Origin: Candidatus Accumulibacter regalis
GTDB taxonomy: Bacteria > Pseudomonadota > Gammaproteobacteria > Burkholderiales > Rhodocyclaceae
Assembly: GCA_000585075.1 (NCBI GenBank)
Contig: JEMY01000020.1
Coordinates: 1-57,473, forward strand
Reading direction: 5' to 3'
Length of the DNA stretch: 57,473 nucleotides
Shown here: positions 28,969 through 37,194 of the stretch, piece after piece
How the letters are laid out: each line of letters starts with the position of its first letter
Position numbering within the stretch: the first letter of the stretch is position 1
Notes under the pieces: model-generated
What the model saw: only the letters and a program-made list of their open reading frames with translations
Database searches by the model: none
Told to the model about the DNA's origin: nothing
Made by a program: the position numbers and the translations under genes

Positions 28969-29388
28969 ATGAGCGACACCGGGTTCAGCGCTGGGAACGG
29001 CCGCAGCGGCCTGCTTACCGGCGCCAGGAATTCTGCGCTGGCGCTACTCGGCAGCGGGCGGACGCGGCTCGAACTCCTGGGCAATGAGCTCAAGGAGGAA
29101 AAGCTGCGCGCCGTCCGTCTGCTCCTCCTCTCGCAGATGCTGGCCTTCTGCCTGGCACTGGGCACGATTCTGCTGGTGGGTTTGCTGGTCATCGTGTACT
29201 GGGACCAGCGCGTCGTCATCCTGGCCTCTGGCAGCGTGCTGTTCATTGCGGGCAGTGGTCTTGCCTACCTGGCTCTGCAACGAGCCATGCGCCGGCCGGA
29301 TCATCTATTCGCAGCCAGCCTGGCCCAACTCGAAGAGGATCTCCGCCAACTGAAACGCGCGGCCGGCGATGAATCAAGAGCTGATTGA
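28969..29388 (+). CDS. yqjE: YqjE-like phage-holin-family membrane protein
   Basis: A 139-residue protein with two adjacent membrane segments (LAFCLALGTILLVGLLVIVYW and VVILASGSVLFIAGSGLAYLAL) flanked by charged helices, as in YqjE/holin superfamily III proteins. The N-terminal helix contains RLELLGNELKEEKLRA. It overlaps the next gene by 20 bp. Function in the family is poorly known. Confidence 0.8.
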   Translation: MSDTGFSAGNGRSGLLTGARNSALALLGSGRTRLELLGNELKEEKLRAVRLLLLSQMLAFCLALGTILLVGLLVIVYWDQRVVILASGSVLFIAGSGLAYLALQRAMRRPDHLFAASLAQLEEDLRQLKRAAGDESRAD

Positions 29389-29695
29389 CATCGCCGTCGA
29401 GCGCGGCCGACTGATCGAGCGCATCAGCAACCAGCGGCAAATTCTGGCTCGCGACCTGCAGCCCGTCGCTGAAAGCCTGCACACCGCCGATCGCGCAATC
29501 ATAAGCGTTCGCCAGGGCGCCGCTTACCTCAAGCAACACCCCGAAATCGTCGCCGTCGGCGTCGCTGTGCTGATCGTCGTCAAACCCGGCCGCGTCTGGC
29601 GCTGGAGCAAACGTGGCTACTTCGCGTGGCGCGCCCTGAGCGCGCTGCGCCGACAGTTGACCGATCTTGGCGTACTCGCTCGCCAGCGGCCATAG
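29369..29695 (+). CDS. yqjK: YqjK-like protein
   Basis: A 108-residue protein with an N-terminal RGRLIERISNQRQILARDL helix like YqjK, and a hydrophobic stretch (EIVAVGVAVLIVVKPGRVWRW). It starts within the end of the yqjE-like gene, so the three genes form one translation-coupled set. No catalytic motif is seen. Confidence 0.72.
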   Translation: MNQELIDIAVERGRLIERISNQRQILARDLQPVAESLHTADRAIISVRQGAAYLKQHPEIVAVGVAVLIVVKPGRVWRWSKRGYFAWRALSALRRQLTDLGVLARQRP

Positions 29696-29771
29696 CGAGC
29701 GGCACCCAGTGCGACCGGGGGGCCGTCAGCGTGCTCGTCAGCCCGGAAGGCAGCGCGACGCCGCGCTGCCT

Positions 29772-30503
29772 TCACGGCCAAACACCAAGCGCAACAAGCT
29801 GCCGGGTGGCGGCTTCCGCCCAGCCACGGTTGGCCGCCGGGCTGGCCGGACTCGGATGCAGCACTCGCCCGATCTTGACGCCTGTCCCGGCCAGTGCCGC
29901 CAGCGCCCGCGCCTCGGCAAAAGCGCCGACGCCAATCACCCATTCCGGCTGCAGAACGGCGACCAAGGTCTGCAGGTGGCTATCGCAGGCGGCACGCAAG
30001 GCCACTCCCTCTTCGCCGGGCATCTTGTCCGGGGTGAGATTGCGAGCACGCGCAAAGAAAGCCAGGGGACAATAATTGGCGACAAAATGATCGGCAAAGA
30101 AGCGCTCGGCGCAGCCAAAGCGGTCGCGGAACAATCCCCACAGGCGCCGCCCGCTGACCTCTGAACGCGTGCAGGCGAATCCTTCGATTGGCCGCCAGGG
30201 ATTCTCCAGCGCCGGCTTCTCAACGGTCGCCACGATTCCCAGCCAGTCGCGCACCAGCGCAATCTCGCCGAAAGGCACACCGCACTGGACCATCCCGAAA
30301 GGGCCGGGATTCATGCCGAGAAACACCACCCGGCGGAGGCCGACAGCGTAGCGCCGCAGGTACATCTCATGCGCCGCCCAGGCGTAGGTCAGCGGGTCGT
30401 AGGTATGGCTGACCGGCGGAGCGAAGCGCAACCCGGCGAGTCCTGCCGACAGCTCTCGGGCGGCAGCGATCAGTCTTTCGGCGACGCCGGTGTCTCGTTC
30501 CAT
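29772..30503 (-). CDS. SMUG1-like single-strand-selective uracil-DNA glycosylase
   Basis: A 243-residue glycosylase. It carries the SMUG1 motif GMNPGPFGMVQCGVPFGE near residues 64-81 (Asn in GMNPGPFGM activates water in this family) and the intercalating-loop region HPSPASPAANRGW near the C-terminus (His conserved). SMUG1 removes uracil and oxidised pyrimidines from DNA. ATG 30503 lies inside the end of ampG (stop 30470). SMUG1 enzymes are known from vertebrates but also from a set of bacteria, including Rhodocyclales relatives. Confidence 0.88.
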   Translation of the reverse strand: MERDTGVAERLIAAARELSAGLAGLRFAPPVSHTYDPLTYAWAAHEMYLRRYAVGLRRVVFLGMNPGPFGMVQCGVPFGEIALVRDWLGIVATVEKPALENPWRPIEGFACTRSEVSGRRLWGLFRDRFGCAERFFADHFVANYCPLAFFARARNLTPDKMPGEEGVALRAACDSHLQTLVAVLQPEWVIGVGAFAEARALAALAGTGVKIGRVLHPSPASPAANRGWAEAATRQLVALGVWP

Positions 30504-31732
30504 GGAGCGACTTTCAAGAGCAGCAGCATGCCCGGGAGCGCGAGCCCGAAACACAGAAAAAAGAAGCTCACCCAGCCCAGCGACTCGACCAGTGCGCCAG
30601 CCGTGGCGTTGATGAAGGTTCGCGGAACGGCCGCCAGGCTGGTGAACAAGGCGAACTGGGTGGCCGTAAACGCCGGGTTCGTGGCCCGCGCGATGAACGC
30701 CGTAAACGCCGCCGTGCCAAGCCCGACACCCAGGTACTCGGCGGCGATGACGCTCGCCAGCGCCACTCGATCAATGCCCTCGATGCTCGGCTGCACGCCG
30801 CGCCAGGCCAACCAGGCGAAACCGAGAATGGTCGCCATCTGCACCACGCCGAACAGCCAAAGCGCGCGGTTGATACCCAGGCGCACCATCCACAGGCCGC
30901 CAAGCAGGCCGCCAAATACCGCCGGCCACAGGCCGGCGTGTTTGGCGATCACGCCGATGTCGGTCATGCTGTAGCCGAGGTCGAGGTAGAACGGCGTAGA
31001 CAGGCTGGTGGCCAGCGAATCGCCAAGCTTGTAGAGAAAGATGAAGCCGAGAACCAGCGCGGCTCCCAGCCAGCCTTTGCGGCCGATGAATTCGTGAAAG
31101 GGCTCGATGACCGCTGCGCGCAGGGTCTTGGGGGCCGCTGCCGCGAGCGGTTCGTCGACCAGCAGCACCATCACCATCCCGGGAACCATGAAGGCGGCGG
31201 TAATCCAGAAGACCTGCGCCCAGGGAATCAGGTCGGCCAGAATCAGCGACAGCGATCCCGGTACCAGTCCGGCGATCCGGTAGGCGTTGACATGCACGGC
31301 ATTGCCAAGCCCGAGCTCTTCGTCATGCAGGATTTCGCGGCGAAAGGCATCCAGGGCGACATCCTGCGTCGCCGAAAGGAAGGCCAGCGCGACCGAGAGC
31401 CAGATCACCGGCGTCAGATTGGTCGCCGGCGAGAAGCCGCCAAGCAGACCGATCGACAAGAGCAGGCCAATCTGCGAAACCAGCGTCCAGCCCCGTCGGC
31501 GACCGAGCGGCAGGCGATAGCGATCGAGCAGCGGCGCCCAGAGAAATTTCCAGGTATAGGGGAACTGGATCAGGGCGAAGAAACCGATGATCTTGAGGTC
31601 GACGCCGTCGCTGCGCAGCCAGGCCGGAAGCAGGTTCAGCAAGAGGTAGAGTGGCAGTCCTGAACTGAACCCGGTGAACACACAGATGAGCATCCGCCGC
31701 GTCAGCAGCAGGCGCAACCAGTCAGGCGTCAA
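30470..31732 (-). CDS. ampG: AmpG-family muropeptide permease (MFS)
   Basis: A 420-residue MFS protein with about 12 membrane segments. Typical AmpG features are GFSSGLPLYLLLNLLPAWLR at the N-terminus, FSFL-type KFLWAPLLDRYRLPLGRRRGW and SATQDVALDAFRREIL in the middle. It imports anhydro-muropeptides for wall recycling. The TTG start at 31732 overlaps the metW stop (TTGA), so translation is coupled although the functions are unrelated. Confidence 0.9.
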   Translation of the reverse strand: MTPDWLRLLLTRRMLICVFTGFSSGLPLYLLLNLLPAWLRSDGVDLKIIGFFALIQFPYTWKFLWAPLLDRYRLPLGRRRGWTLVSQIGLLLSIGLLGGFSPATNLTPVIWLSVALAFLSATQDVALDAFRREILHDEELGLGNAVHVNAYRIAGLVPGSLSLILADLIPWAQVFWITAAFMVPGMVMVLLVDEPLAAAAPKTLRAAVIEPFHEFIGRKGWLGAALVLGFIFLYKLGDSLATSLSTPFYLDLGYSMTDIGVIAKHAGLWPAVFGGLLGGLWMVRLGINRALWLFGVVQMATILGFAWLAWRGVQPSIEGIDRVALASVIAAEYLGVGLGTAAFTAFIARATNPAFTATQFALFTSLAAVPRTFINATAGALVESLGWVSFFFLCFGLALPGMLLLLKVAPWNETPASPKD

Positions 31733-32352
31733 GATTTGCGTCCGAGCCGATAGAAAGCCAGGCTGCCGTTGAGGTTCGGGTCGTCGGCCACCTCCCGGCC
31801 AGCCTCGTCGAAGGCCAGGCGCTCACGAATCTCGATACCGAGCCGGGCACACAGATCTTCGAAATCGACGATGGTGAAAAAGCGCACGTTCGGAGTGTCG
31901 AACCAGTCGTAGGGCAGATCCTCGGACACCGGCATGTGCCCGGCGGCAATCGCCGCGCGGTTGCTGCGGTAAGCGAAGTTCGGGAAGCTGACCACCGCTT
32001 CGTGAGCGACGCGCAACATCTCGCTGAGAATGCGTTCGGTGGTATGCATGGTCTGCAAGGCCTGCGAAATGATCGCGCGATCGAAAGAGTGGTCCTCGAA
32101 GCCCTGCAGGCCCGATTCGATGTTCATCTGGATCACGTCGACGCCGTTGCGAATACAGCCGAGAACGCTTTCCTGGTCGATTTCGACGCCATAGCCGGTC
32201 ACATCGCGCGTCTCGTCGAGGTAACGCAACAACCTGCCGTCGCCACAACCAAGGTCGAGAACGCGCTCGCCGGGTTGCAGCCAGTTCGCGATCACCGCGA
32301 AATCGAAGCGCTCGCGCTGCTCGGCCTTGACTCTCCTCTCGTGCTCGGTCAT
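31729..32352 (-). CDS. metW: Methionine biosynthesis protein MetW
   Basis: A 207-residue methyltransferase-fold protein with the SAM-binding [20 protein letters not shown] and [15 protein letters not shown] blocks and the family-typical [10 protein letters not shown]. MetW accompanies MetX in proteobacteria and is needed for, or stimulates, its activity. ATG 32352 overlaps the metX stop (ATGA), so the pair is controlled together by the upstream SAM riboswitch. Confidence 0.95.
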   Translation of the reverse strand: MTEHERRVKAEQRERFDFAVIANWLQPGERVLDLGCGDGRLLRYLDETRDVTGYGVEIDQESVLGCIRNGVDVIQMNIESGLQGFEDHSFDRAIISQALQTMHTTERILSEMLRVAHEAVVSFPNFAYRSNRAAIAAGHMPVSEDLPYDWFDTPNVRFFTIVDFEDLCARLGIEIRERLAFDEAGREVADDPNLNGSLAFYRLGRKS

Positions 32353-33476
32353 ACGGCGATGTTCTCCAGATAGGCGCGCAGCAGGGCGTGATAATGCTGA
32401 TCGTCGAGGAGGAAGGAATCGTGGCCGGCGTCGCAGTCGATCTCCGCATACACGACGCGCAGGCCGTTCTGCAGCAGCGCGAAGACGATTTCCCGTGAAC
32501 GCGCCGGTGCAAAACGCCAGTCGGTCGAAAAGCTGGCGACGAAGAACCTCGCCTTGGCACGTGCCAGGGCGCTCGGCAGGTGCCCGGCGTAGGCGTAGGC
32601 GGGGTCGAAGTAGTCGAGCGCCTTGGTCATCATCAAATAGGTATTGGCGTCGAAGAAAGCGGCGAACTTGTTGCCCTGATAGCGCAGGTAGGACTCGATT
32701 TCGAAGTCCACGTCGTAACTGAACTTGTGCTCGCCATGGCGCAGCTGCCGCCCAAACTTCTCGGCCATCTGACTATCCGAGAGATAGGTGATATGGCCAA
32801 CCATTCGCGCCAGCCGCAAGCCACGCGTCGGCAACACCCCGTGTTCGGCGTAGTGCCCGCCATGGAAATCCGGATCGGAGATGATCGCCTGCCGCGCCAC
32901 CTCGTTGAAGGCGATGTTCTGCGCCGAAAGCTTGGGTGCCGAAGCGATGACCATCGCGTGCCGGATGCGGTCGGGGAACTGCAACGACCATTCGAGCGCC
33001 TGCATGCCACCGAGGCTGCCGCCAAGCACTGCCGCCCAGGTGTCGATGCCCAGATGGTCGGCCAGCCTGGCTTGCGCCGCGACCCAGTCCTCGACGGTGA
33101 CCAGGGGAAAATCAGCGCCGTAGCGCTTGCCGGTCTCCGGCTTGATCGAGAGCGGGCCGGTCGAACCGTAGCAGCCGCCCAGATTGTTGACCCCGATGAC
33201 GAAGAACCTGTGGGTATCGAGTGGCTTGCCGGGTCCGACCAGGTTGTCCCACCAGCCGATGTTCTCGCGATCGTCGGCATAGAAGCCGGCGACGTGGTGA
33301 CTGCCGGCCAGCGCATGGCAGACCAGCACGGCGTTGGAACGGTCCGCGTTGAGCGTGCCATAGCTTTCGTAGGCGAGCTCGAAACCGGGCAGCACGGCAC
33401 CGCTCTTCAGTGTCAGCGGCGTGTCGAAGCGCACGCGCTGCGGCGTAACGAGTCCGACAGAGTTCTCTGGTGACAT
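32349..33476 (-). CDS. metX: Homoserine O-acyltransferase (MetX type)
   Basis: A 375-residue alpha/beta-hydrolase acyltransferase that activates homoserine for methionine synthesis. The nucleophile motif [23 protein letters not shown] and the late Asp and His segments ([20 protein letters not shown]) are present. Betaproteobacterial MetX proteins paired with MetW often use succinyl-CoA rather than acetyl-CoA; the sequence alone does not settle it for me. It follows the riboswitch and terminator directly. Confidence 0.95.
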   Translation of the reverse strand: MSPENSVGLVTPQRVRFDTPLTLKSGAVLPGFELAYESYGTLNADRSNAVLVCHALAGSHHVAGFYADDRENIGWWDNLVGPGKPLDTHRFFVIGVNNLGGCYGSTGPLSIKPETGKRYGADFPLVTVEDWVAAQARLADHLGIDTWAAVLGGSLGGMQALEWSLQFPDRIRHAMVIASAPKLSAQNIAFNEVARQAIISDPDFHGGHYAEHGVLPTRGLRLARMVGHITYLSDSQMAEKFGRQLRHGEHKFSYDVDFEIESYLRYQGNKFAAFFDANTYLMMTKALDYFDPAYAYAGHLPSALARAKARFFVASFSTDWRFAPARSREIVFALLQNGLRVVYAEIDCDAGHDSFLLDDQHYHALLRAYLENIAV

Positions 33477-33505
33477 CGCGATCGTTTGAGTAACCGAGGC
33501 AGGAG

Positions 33506-33540
33506 AAAAAAAACCCAGTCAGCTGGCAAGGCGGACTGGG
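33506..33540 (-). terminator. Intrinsic terminator in the metX leader
   Basis: On the minus strand CCCAGTC (33540-33534) pairs with GACTGGG (33520-33514), followed by eight T (33513-33506). It stands between the SAM-II-like aptamer and the metX start, about 30 bases before ATG 33476. It is the expected expression platform of an OFF riboswitch: SAM binding should favour termination. Confidence 0.85.
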
Positions 33541-33545
33541 CATGC

Positions 33546-33604
33546 CGCGCTTTAGCCGTATTTATAGGGCGCCCGCAAGCTGATCGTTCAAATCGGCGCC
33601 AAGG
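33546..33604 (-). promoter_or_regulatory. SAM-II (SAM-alpha) riboswitch aptamer upstream of metX
   Basis: Read on the minus strand, GGCGCC (33600-33595) pairs with a second GGCGCC downstream. The loop starts GATTTGAACG and ends GCTTGC, and the 3' tail is ATAAATACGGCTAAAGC. These match the SAM-II consensus: short P1, GAUUU-type loop, CUUGC, and the AUAAA...GCUAAA pseudoknot strand. Location before metXW fits: SAM-II controls metA/metX genes in alpha- and some betaproteobacteria. A terminator follows at once. Confidence 0.85.
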
Positions 33605-33610
33605 CCGCGA

Positions 33611-33639
33611 AAGTTACCCGCAGCCTGCGAAAAAGTCAA
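33611..33639 (-). promoter_or_regulatory. Sigma-70-type promoter of the metXW transcript
   Basis: On the minus strand TTGACT (33639-33634), a 17-base spacer and TAACTT (33616-33611) put the transcript start near 33604, directly at the 5' edge of the riboswitch. The -35 begins right after the ptsI stop (33641), so metX has its own promoter. Confidence 0.65.
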
Positions 33640-33640
33640 T

Positions 33641-35395
33641 TCAGGCGTTGAGCTTGTCGAGCTGCTCGCGAATCTTCCCGGGCTCCTCGTAACGCAGCAA
33701 ACGGCGAACGATCGGCGCCAGCTCCGCGCAGTTGCTCTGCATGATGCGCTGCTTGACCGACAGGATCTGCGCCGGATGCATCGAGAACTGGCGTAAGCCC
33801 ATTCCCAGCAGCAGGCGCGTCAGCTGGGGGTCGCCGGCCAGCTCGCCACAGATCGAAACCGGTATGTGCACCTTTTCGGCACTGGCGATGGTGTGCGCCA
33901 GGAGCATCAGGACGGCCGGATGCAGCGGATCGTAGAGGTGCGCCACCTGCTCGTCGCTGCGATCGATGGCCAGCGTGTACTGAATCAGGTCGTTGGTACC
34001 GATCGACAGGAAGTGAAGGCGGCGCAGAAAGAGTCCAACCGCCAGCGCTGCGGCCGGGATCTCGATCATCGCTCCGACTTCGATCGCCTCGTCGAACGGA
34101 CAGTTCTCGCCGCGCAGGGTCGCCTTCGCGCGCTCGATGGCCGCCAGCGTCTGGTCGATCTCGTGCGCCTGCGAAAGCATCGGAATCAGCAACTTGATCT
34201 TGCCGAACTGCGACGCGCGCAGGATGGCGCGCAACTGCGTCTGGAACATCTTCGATTCGGCGAGCGACAGCCGGATCGCGCGCAGGCCGAGCGCCGGATT
34301 GCTTTGCATGCGCTCCCCGGCGACCTTCTCCGGATGCAGGTCCTTGTCATAACCGAGATCGAAGGTACGGATGGTGACCGGGCGACCGATCATGCCCTTG
34401 ACCACCGTTCGGTAGGCCTCGAACTGTTCGTCTTCGGTCGGCATGTCGCCGCGGTCGAGAAACAGGAACTCGCTGCGAAACAGGCCGACTCCTTCGGCGC
34501 CGCCGTCGAGCGCATTGGCAACGTCTCCAGGCAGCTCGATATTGGCATGCAGCGCGATATCGACACCGTCGAGCGTCGACGACTTTGCCGTCTTGAGACG
34601 CCTGAGCTTCGTGCGTTCGAGCTCGATCTGACTTTTTCTGAGGCGATATTCGTCCAGGATGCGCGGATCGGGGTTGACGATCAGCACGCCGCGAGTGCCA
34701 TCGACAATCAGGTTTTCCTTGTCGCGGATCAGTTGCCGGGCATTGTGCAGGCCAAGCACCGCCGGGATGCGCAGGCTGCGTGCAAGAATCGCCGTGTGCG
34801 AGGTCGAGCCGCCAACGTCGGTGACGAAGGCCGCGAAATGGTGCTCCTTGTAGGCGATGACGTCCGCGGGCGAGAGATCGTGCGCAACGACGATCAGATC
34901 CTCTTCCTTGACCCCCTTGCCGGTGCGCATCGCCATTCGCCCCGGCTGTCCGATGAGTTCCTTGATCACCCGTTCGACGACCTGGCGCACGTCGTAGCTG
35001 CGCTCGCGCAGATACTGGTCTTCAAAGCTCTCGAATTGCCCAACCAGCACTTCCATCTGCTGCACCAGTGCCCATTCGGCGTTGCAGCGGCGTTCGCGAA
35101 TCAGCTGCTTGGGCGTCTCGGCAAGCTCCGGGTCGGCGAGAATCATCGTATGCAGGTCGATGAACGCGCCGAACTCGCCGGGCGCATGCTGCATGCGCTC
35201 CTTCAGGCTGGCAAACTCCTCGCGGACGCGCTCCAGCGCGTCCTCGAAGCGCGCCACCTCCCTGTCTACCAGGCGTGGCGCGATGACCAGGTGCGAGACC
35301 TCGAGTGTCGCGTGCGACATCAGATGCGCCTGACCGATCGCTATGCCGCCGGACACCGGCAGGCCATGCAGCGTAAAACTCATGTTGGAACTCAT
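33641..35395 (-). CDS. ptsI: PTS phosphoenolpyruvate-protein phosphotransferase (enzyme I)
   Basis: A 584-residue enzyme I that passes phosphate from PEP to HPr. Phosphohistidine motif GGSTSHTAILARSL, PEP-site segments GVGLFRSEFLFLDR, and LSIGTNDLIQYTLAIDR are all present; SICGELAGDP carries the catalytic Cys region. ATG 35395 overlaps the ptsH stop (ATGA). Together with HPr and a single EIIA, and with no sugar-specific EIIB/C nearby, it belongs to a regulatory PTS. Confidence 0.97.
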   Translation of the reverse strand: MSSNMSFTLHGLPVSGGIAIGQAHLMSHATLEVSHLVIAPRLVDREVARFEDALERVREEFASLKERMQHAPGEFGAFIDLHTMILADPELAETPKQLIRERRCNAEWALVQQMEVLVGQFESFEDQYLRERSYDVRQVVERVIKELIGQPGRMAMRTGKGVKEEDLIVVAHDLSPADVIAYKEHHFAAFVTDVGGSTSHTAILARSLRIPAVLGLHNARQLIRDKENLIVDGTRGVLIVNPDPRILDEYRLRKSQIELERTKLRRLKTAKSSTLDGVDIALHANIELPGDVANALDGGAEGVGLFRSEFLFLDRGDMPTEDEQFEAYRTVVKGMIGRPVTIRTFDLGYDKDLHPEKVAGERMQSNPALGLRAIRLSLAESKMFQTQLRAILRASQFGKIKLLIPMLSQAHEIDQTLAAIERAKATLRGENCPFDEAIEVGAMIEIPAAALAVGLFLRRLHFLSIGTNDLIQYTLAIDRSDEQVAHLYDPLHPAVLMLLAHTIASAEKVHIPVSICGELAGDPQLTRLLLGMGLRQFSMHPAQILSVKQRIMQSNCAELAPIVRRLLRYEEPGKIREQLDKLNA

Positions 35396-35661
35396 TCGGC
35401 CTCGCCAAATCTTTCGGCAATCAGAGCCAGAATGGCCTCGCTGGCCGCCTGCTCGTCGTTGCCCGTCGTCTCGACAATGACCGTCGATCCCTTGCCCGCA
35501 GCGAGCATCATCACCCCCATGATGCTCTTGGCGTTGATGCGACGGGCGCCCTTCTCCATCCACACGTCGCTGTCAAAGCTGCTGGCCAGCTGGGTCAGCT
35601 TCGCCGAGGCACGCGCGTGCAGGCCCAGCTTGTTGAGAATGACTGTTTCAGCACGTACCAT
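35392..35661 (-). CDS. ptsH: Phosphocarrier protein HPr
   Basis: An 89-residue HPr with His15 in KLGLHARAS and the regulatory serine in NAKSIMGVMML. It accepts phosphate from EI and gives it to EIIA. The SIMGVMMLAAGKG block also contains the Ser46-type site used by HPr kinase, though no hprK is in the window. The gene sits between EIIA and ptsI. Confidence 0.97.
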   Translation of the reverse strand: MVRAETVILNKLGLHARASAKLTQLASSFDSDVWMEKGARRINAKSIMGVMMLAAGKGSTVIVETTGNDEQAASEAILALIAERFGEAE

Positions 35662-35686
35662 TCGCGGCTCCGATCGTCGTCAGCGG

Positions 35687-36076
35687 CTAGGGTGTGGGCA
35701 GCTTCATCACGCCATCGTGAGCACCACTGACGGCCTTCTGAAGAATGGTTTCCATGCCCTTGTCGCGATAGGTCAGCGCGCGCAGCAGCATCGGCAGGTT
35801 CACGCCGGAAACACCTTCGACGCGGCCGGGCTGAAGCAGTTTGAGCGCCAGATTGGCCGGCGTCGCGCCAAAGATGTCGGTCATCACCACCACCCCTTCG
35901 CCGCCGTCGACTTCCTTGAGCAGCAGGCGCGCCCGCGGCAGGATATCGAGCGGGTCGTCCTGCGGTGCGACGCCAAATTGTGCGATGAGTGGCGGACGTT
36001 TGTTGAGCACATGACAAACGTTCTGGATCAGGCTTTCGCCAAAGCAGCCGTGCGTTATCAGAAGAATGCCGATCAT
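35687..36076 (-). CDS. Mannose-family PTS EIIA component
   Basis: A 129-residue EIIA of the mannose type. The phosphohistidine is in GILLITHGCFGE (His9), followed by VVVMTDIFGATPANLAL and GVNLPMLLRAL. Start ATG 36076 is preferred over a GTG at 36085. In many betaproteobacteria the gshB-EIIA-HPr-EI set forms a regulatory PTS; here gshB lies about 1.1 kb away with apbE between. Confidence 0.93.
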   Translation of the reverse strand: MIGILLITHGCFGESLIQNVCHVLNKRPPLIAQFGVAPQDDPLDILPRARLLLKEVDGGEGVVVMTDIFGATPANLALKLLQPGRVEGVSGVNLPMLLRALTYRDKGMETILQKAVSGAHDGVMKLPTP

Positions 36077-36156
36077 TGCGCCCACCCGTCAAAACAGGCC
36101 GCCATTCTAAGCGATTCCGCGCCCCCGGGGCACTCTCCACACGATCGCTGAACCGC

Positions 36157-37194
36157 TCATGGAAGGATTTCGAGCGCCGACGGCTCGCCGCCGACGTAAT
36201 CGAGGCGAGCGTGCAGAGCGCGACTGACCTGTACCCGGCCTTCAGCATCGACCCTGAGAACCTGCTGCAGCTGCAATCGCCGCGCCAGACGCGGCCAGTC
36301 GGCGCCGGCAATGAACAGCGGCTTGGAGGCGACGTCGGAGAGCGTTCCCGCGTCGGAACGTCGGCTGACCAGTACCGTCAGCGCCTGCGTGTGCCTCACC
36401 GGCTCGGCGCTGCGCGGATCGAGCAGGTGGCAGTAGCGCCGGCCATCGACCTCGAAGTAGCGTTGGTAGTCACCGGAGGTGCCAATCGCCTCGCCATCGT
36501 CGAGTTCGACCGTCGCCAGCGGACCCGGCTGGCGCGGATGCTGGATGCCCACCCGCCAGCGCTCGCCGTTCTTGCTCCCGAGGGCCAGGACGTTGCCACC
36601 GATGTTGATCAGCGCGTTGTGCACACCCCGCGCCTTGAGAATACCCGCCGCGCGGTCGAGCGCGACGCCCTTCAGGTAGCCGCCGAAATCGAGTGCCAGC
36701 CGCGTGTTCCGGCTGCTGACCTGCAATTCGTCGAGTTGCAGATCGGCGATGCCCGCCGGTGCCGCCCGCCAGGCGGCGAGCGCGCTTGCCGCGGGCAGGG
36801 TCGCCGGCATTTCGTCCGACTGAAAACCCCAGAGGGCGATCAGGGCGCCGATCCCGGGGTCGAAAAGCCCGTCGCCGAGCAGCGAAAAACGCTGCGCGTC
36901 GGCCAGCAGGTCGGCCATTTCCGACGTCACCGTCGACGACCGGCCAGCGGCCAGCGCCTGATTAAGACGGCTCAGCTCGGAAGGCTGCCAGGCGTGATAA
37001 CTGCGGTGCAGGCGGTCGAACTCGCGCAGCACGGCCGCCGCGGCCGGACGCGCCGCGGCCTCGGAGAGGCCGGCGATGAGGACCTCGACACGGGTACCGA
37101 AAACGAAGGCCTGCTGCTGGTGCAGCGGCGCACGGCCGCAGGCAGCAAGAAAACAGGCCAGCGCACAAAGGAAAACTAGGCGGCCGGCGCGCAC
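36157..37194 (-). CDS. apbE: FAD:protein FMN transferase (ApbE)
   Basis: A 345-residue lipoprotein (lipobox FLAACG at 16-21) that attaches FMN to Thr of flavoproteins such as Rnf/NQR subunits. ApbE signatures seen are DFGGYLKGVALDRAA, NIGGNVLALG, HPRQPGPLATVEL, GTSGDYQRYFEVDG and HLLDPRSAEP, with SDVASKPLFIAG late. GTG 37194 starts inside the end of gshB (stop 37176), so they are coupled. No Rnf/NQR genes are in the window. Confidence 0.92.
   Translation of the reverse strand: MRAGRLVFLCALACFLAACGRAPLHQQQAFVFGTRVEVLIAGLSEAAARPAAAAVLREFDRLHRSYHAWQPSELSRLNQALAAGRSSTVTSEMADLLADAQRFSLLGDGLFDPGIGALIALWGFQSDEMPATLPAASALAAWRAAPAGIADLQLDELQVSSRNTRLALDFGGYLKGVALDRAAGILKARGVHNALINIGGNVLALGSKNGERWRVGIQHPRQPGPLATVELDDGEAIGTSGDYQRYFEVDGRRYCHLLDPRSAEPVRHTQALTVLVSRRSDAGTLSDVASKPLFIAGADWPRLARRLQLQQVLRVDAEGRVQVSRALHARLDYVGGEPSALEILP

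Noticed and set aside
33866-36151. Plus-strand open frame of 761 codons opposite ptsI, ptsH and EIIA
   Set aside because: It runs antisense through three well-identified genes, has an Arg/Gln-rich composition and no domain; it is a shadow of high-GC third-position bias.
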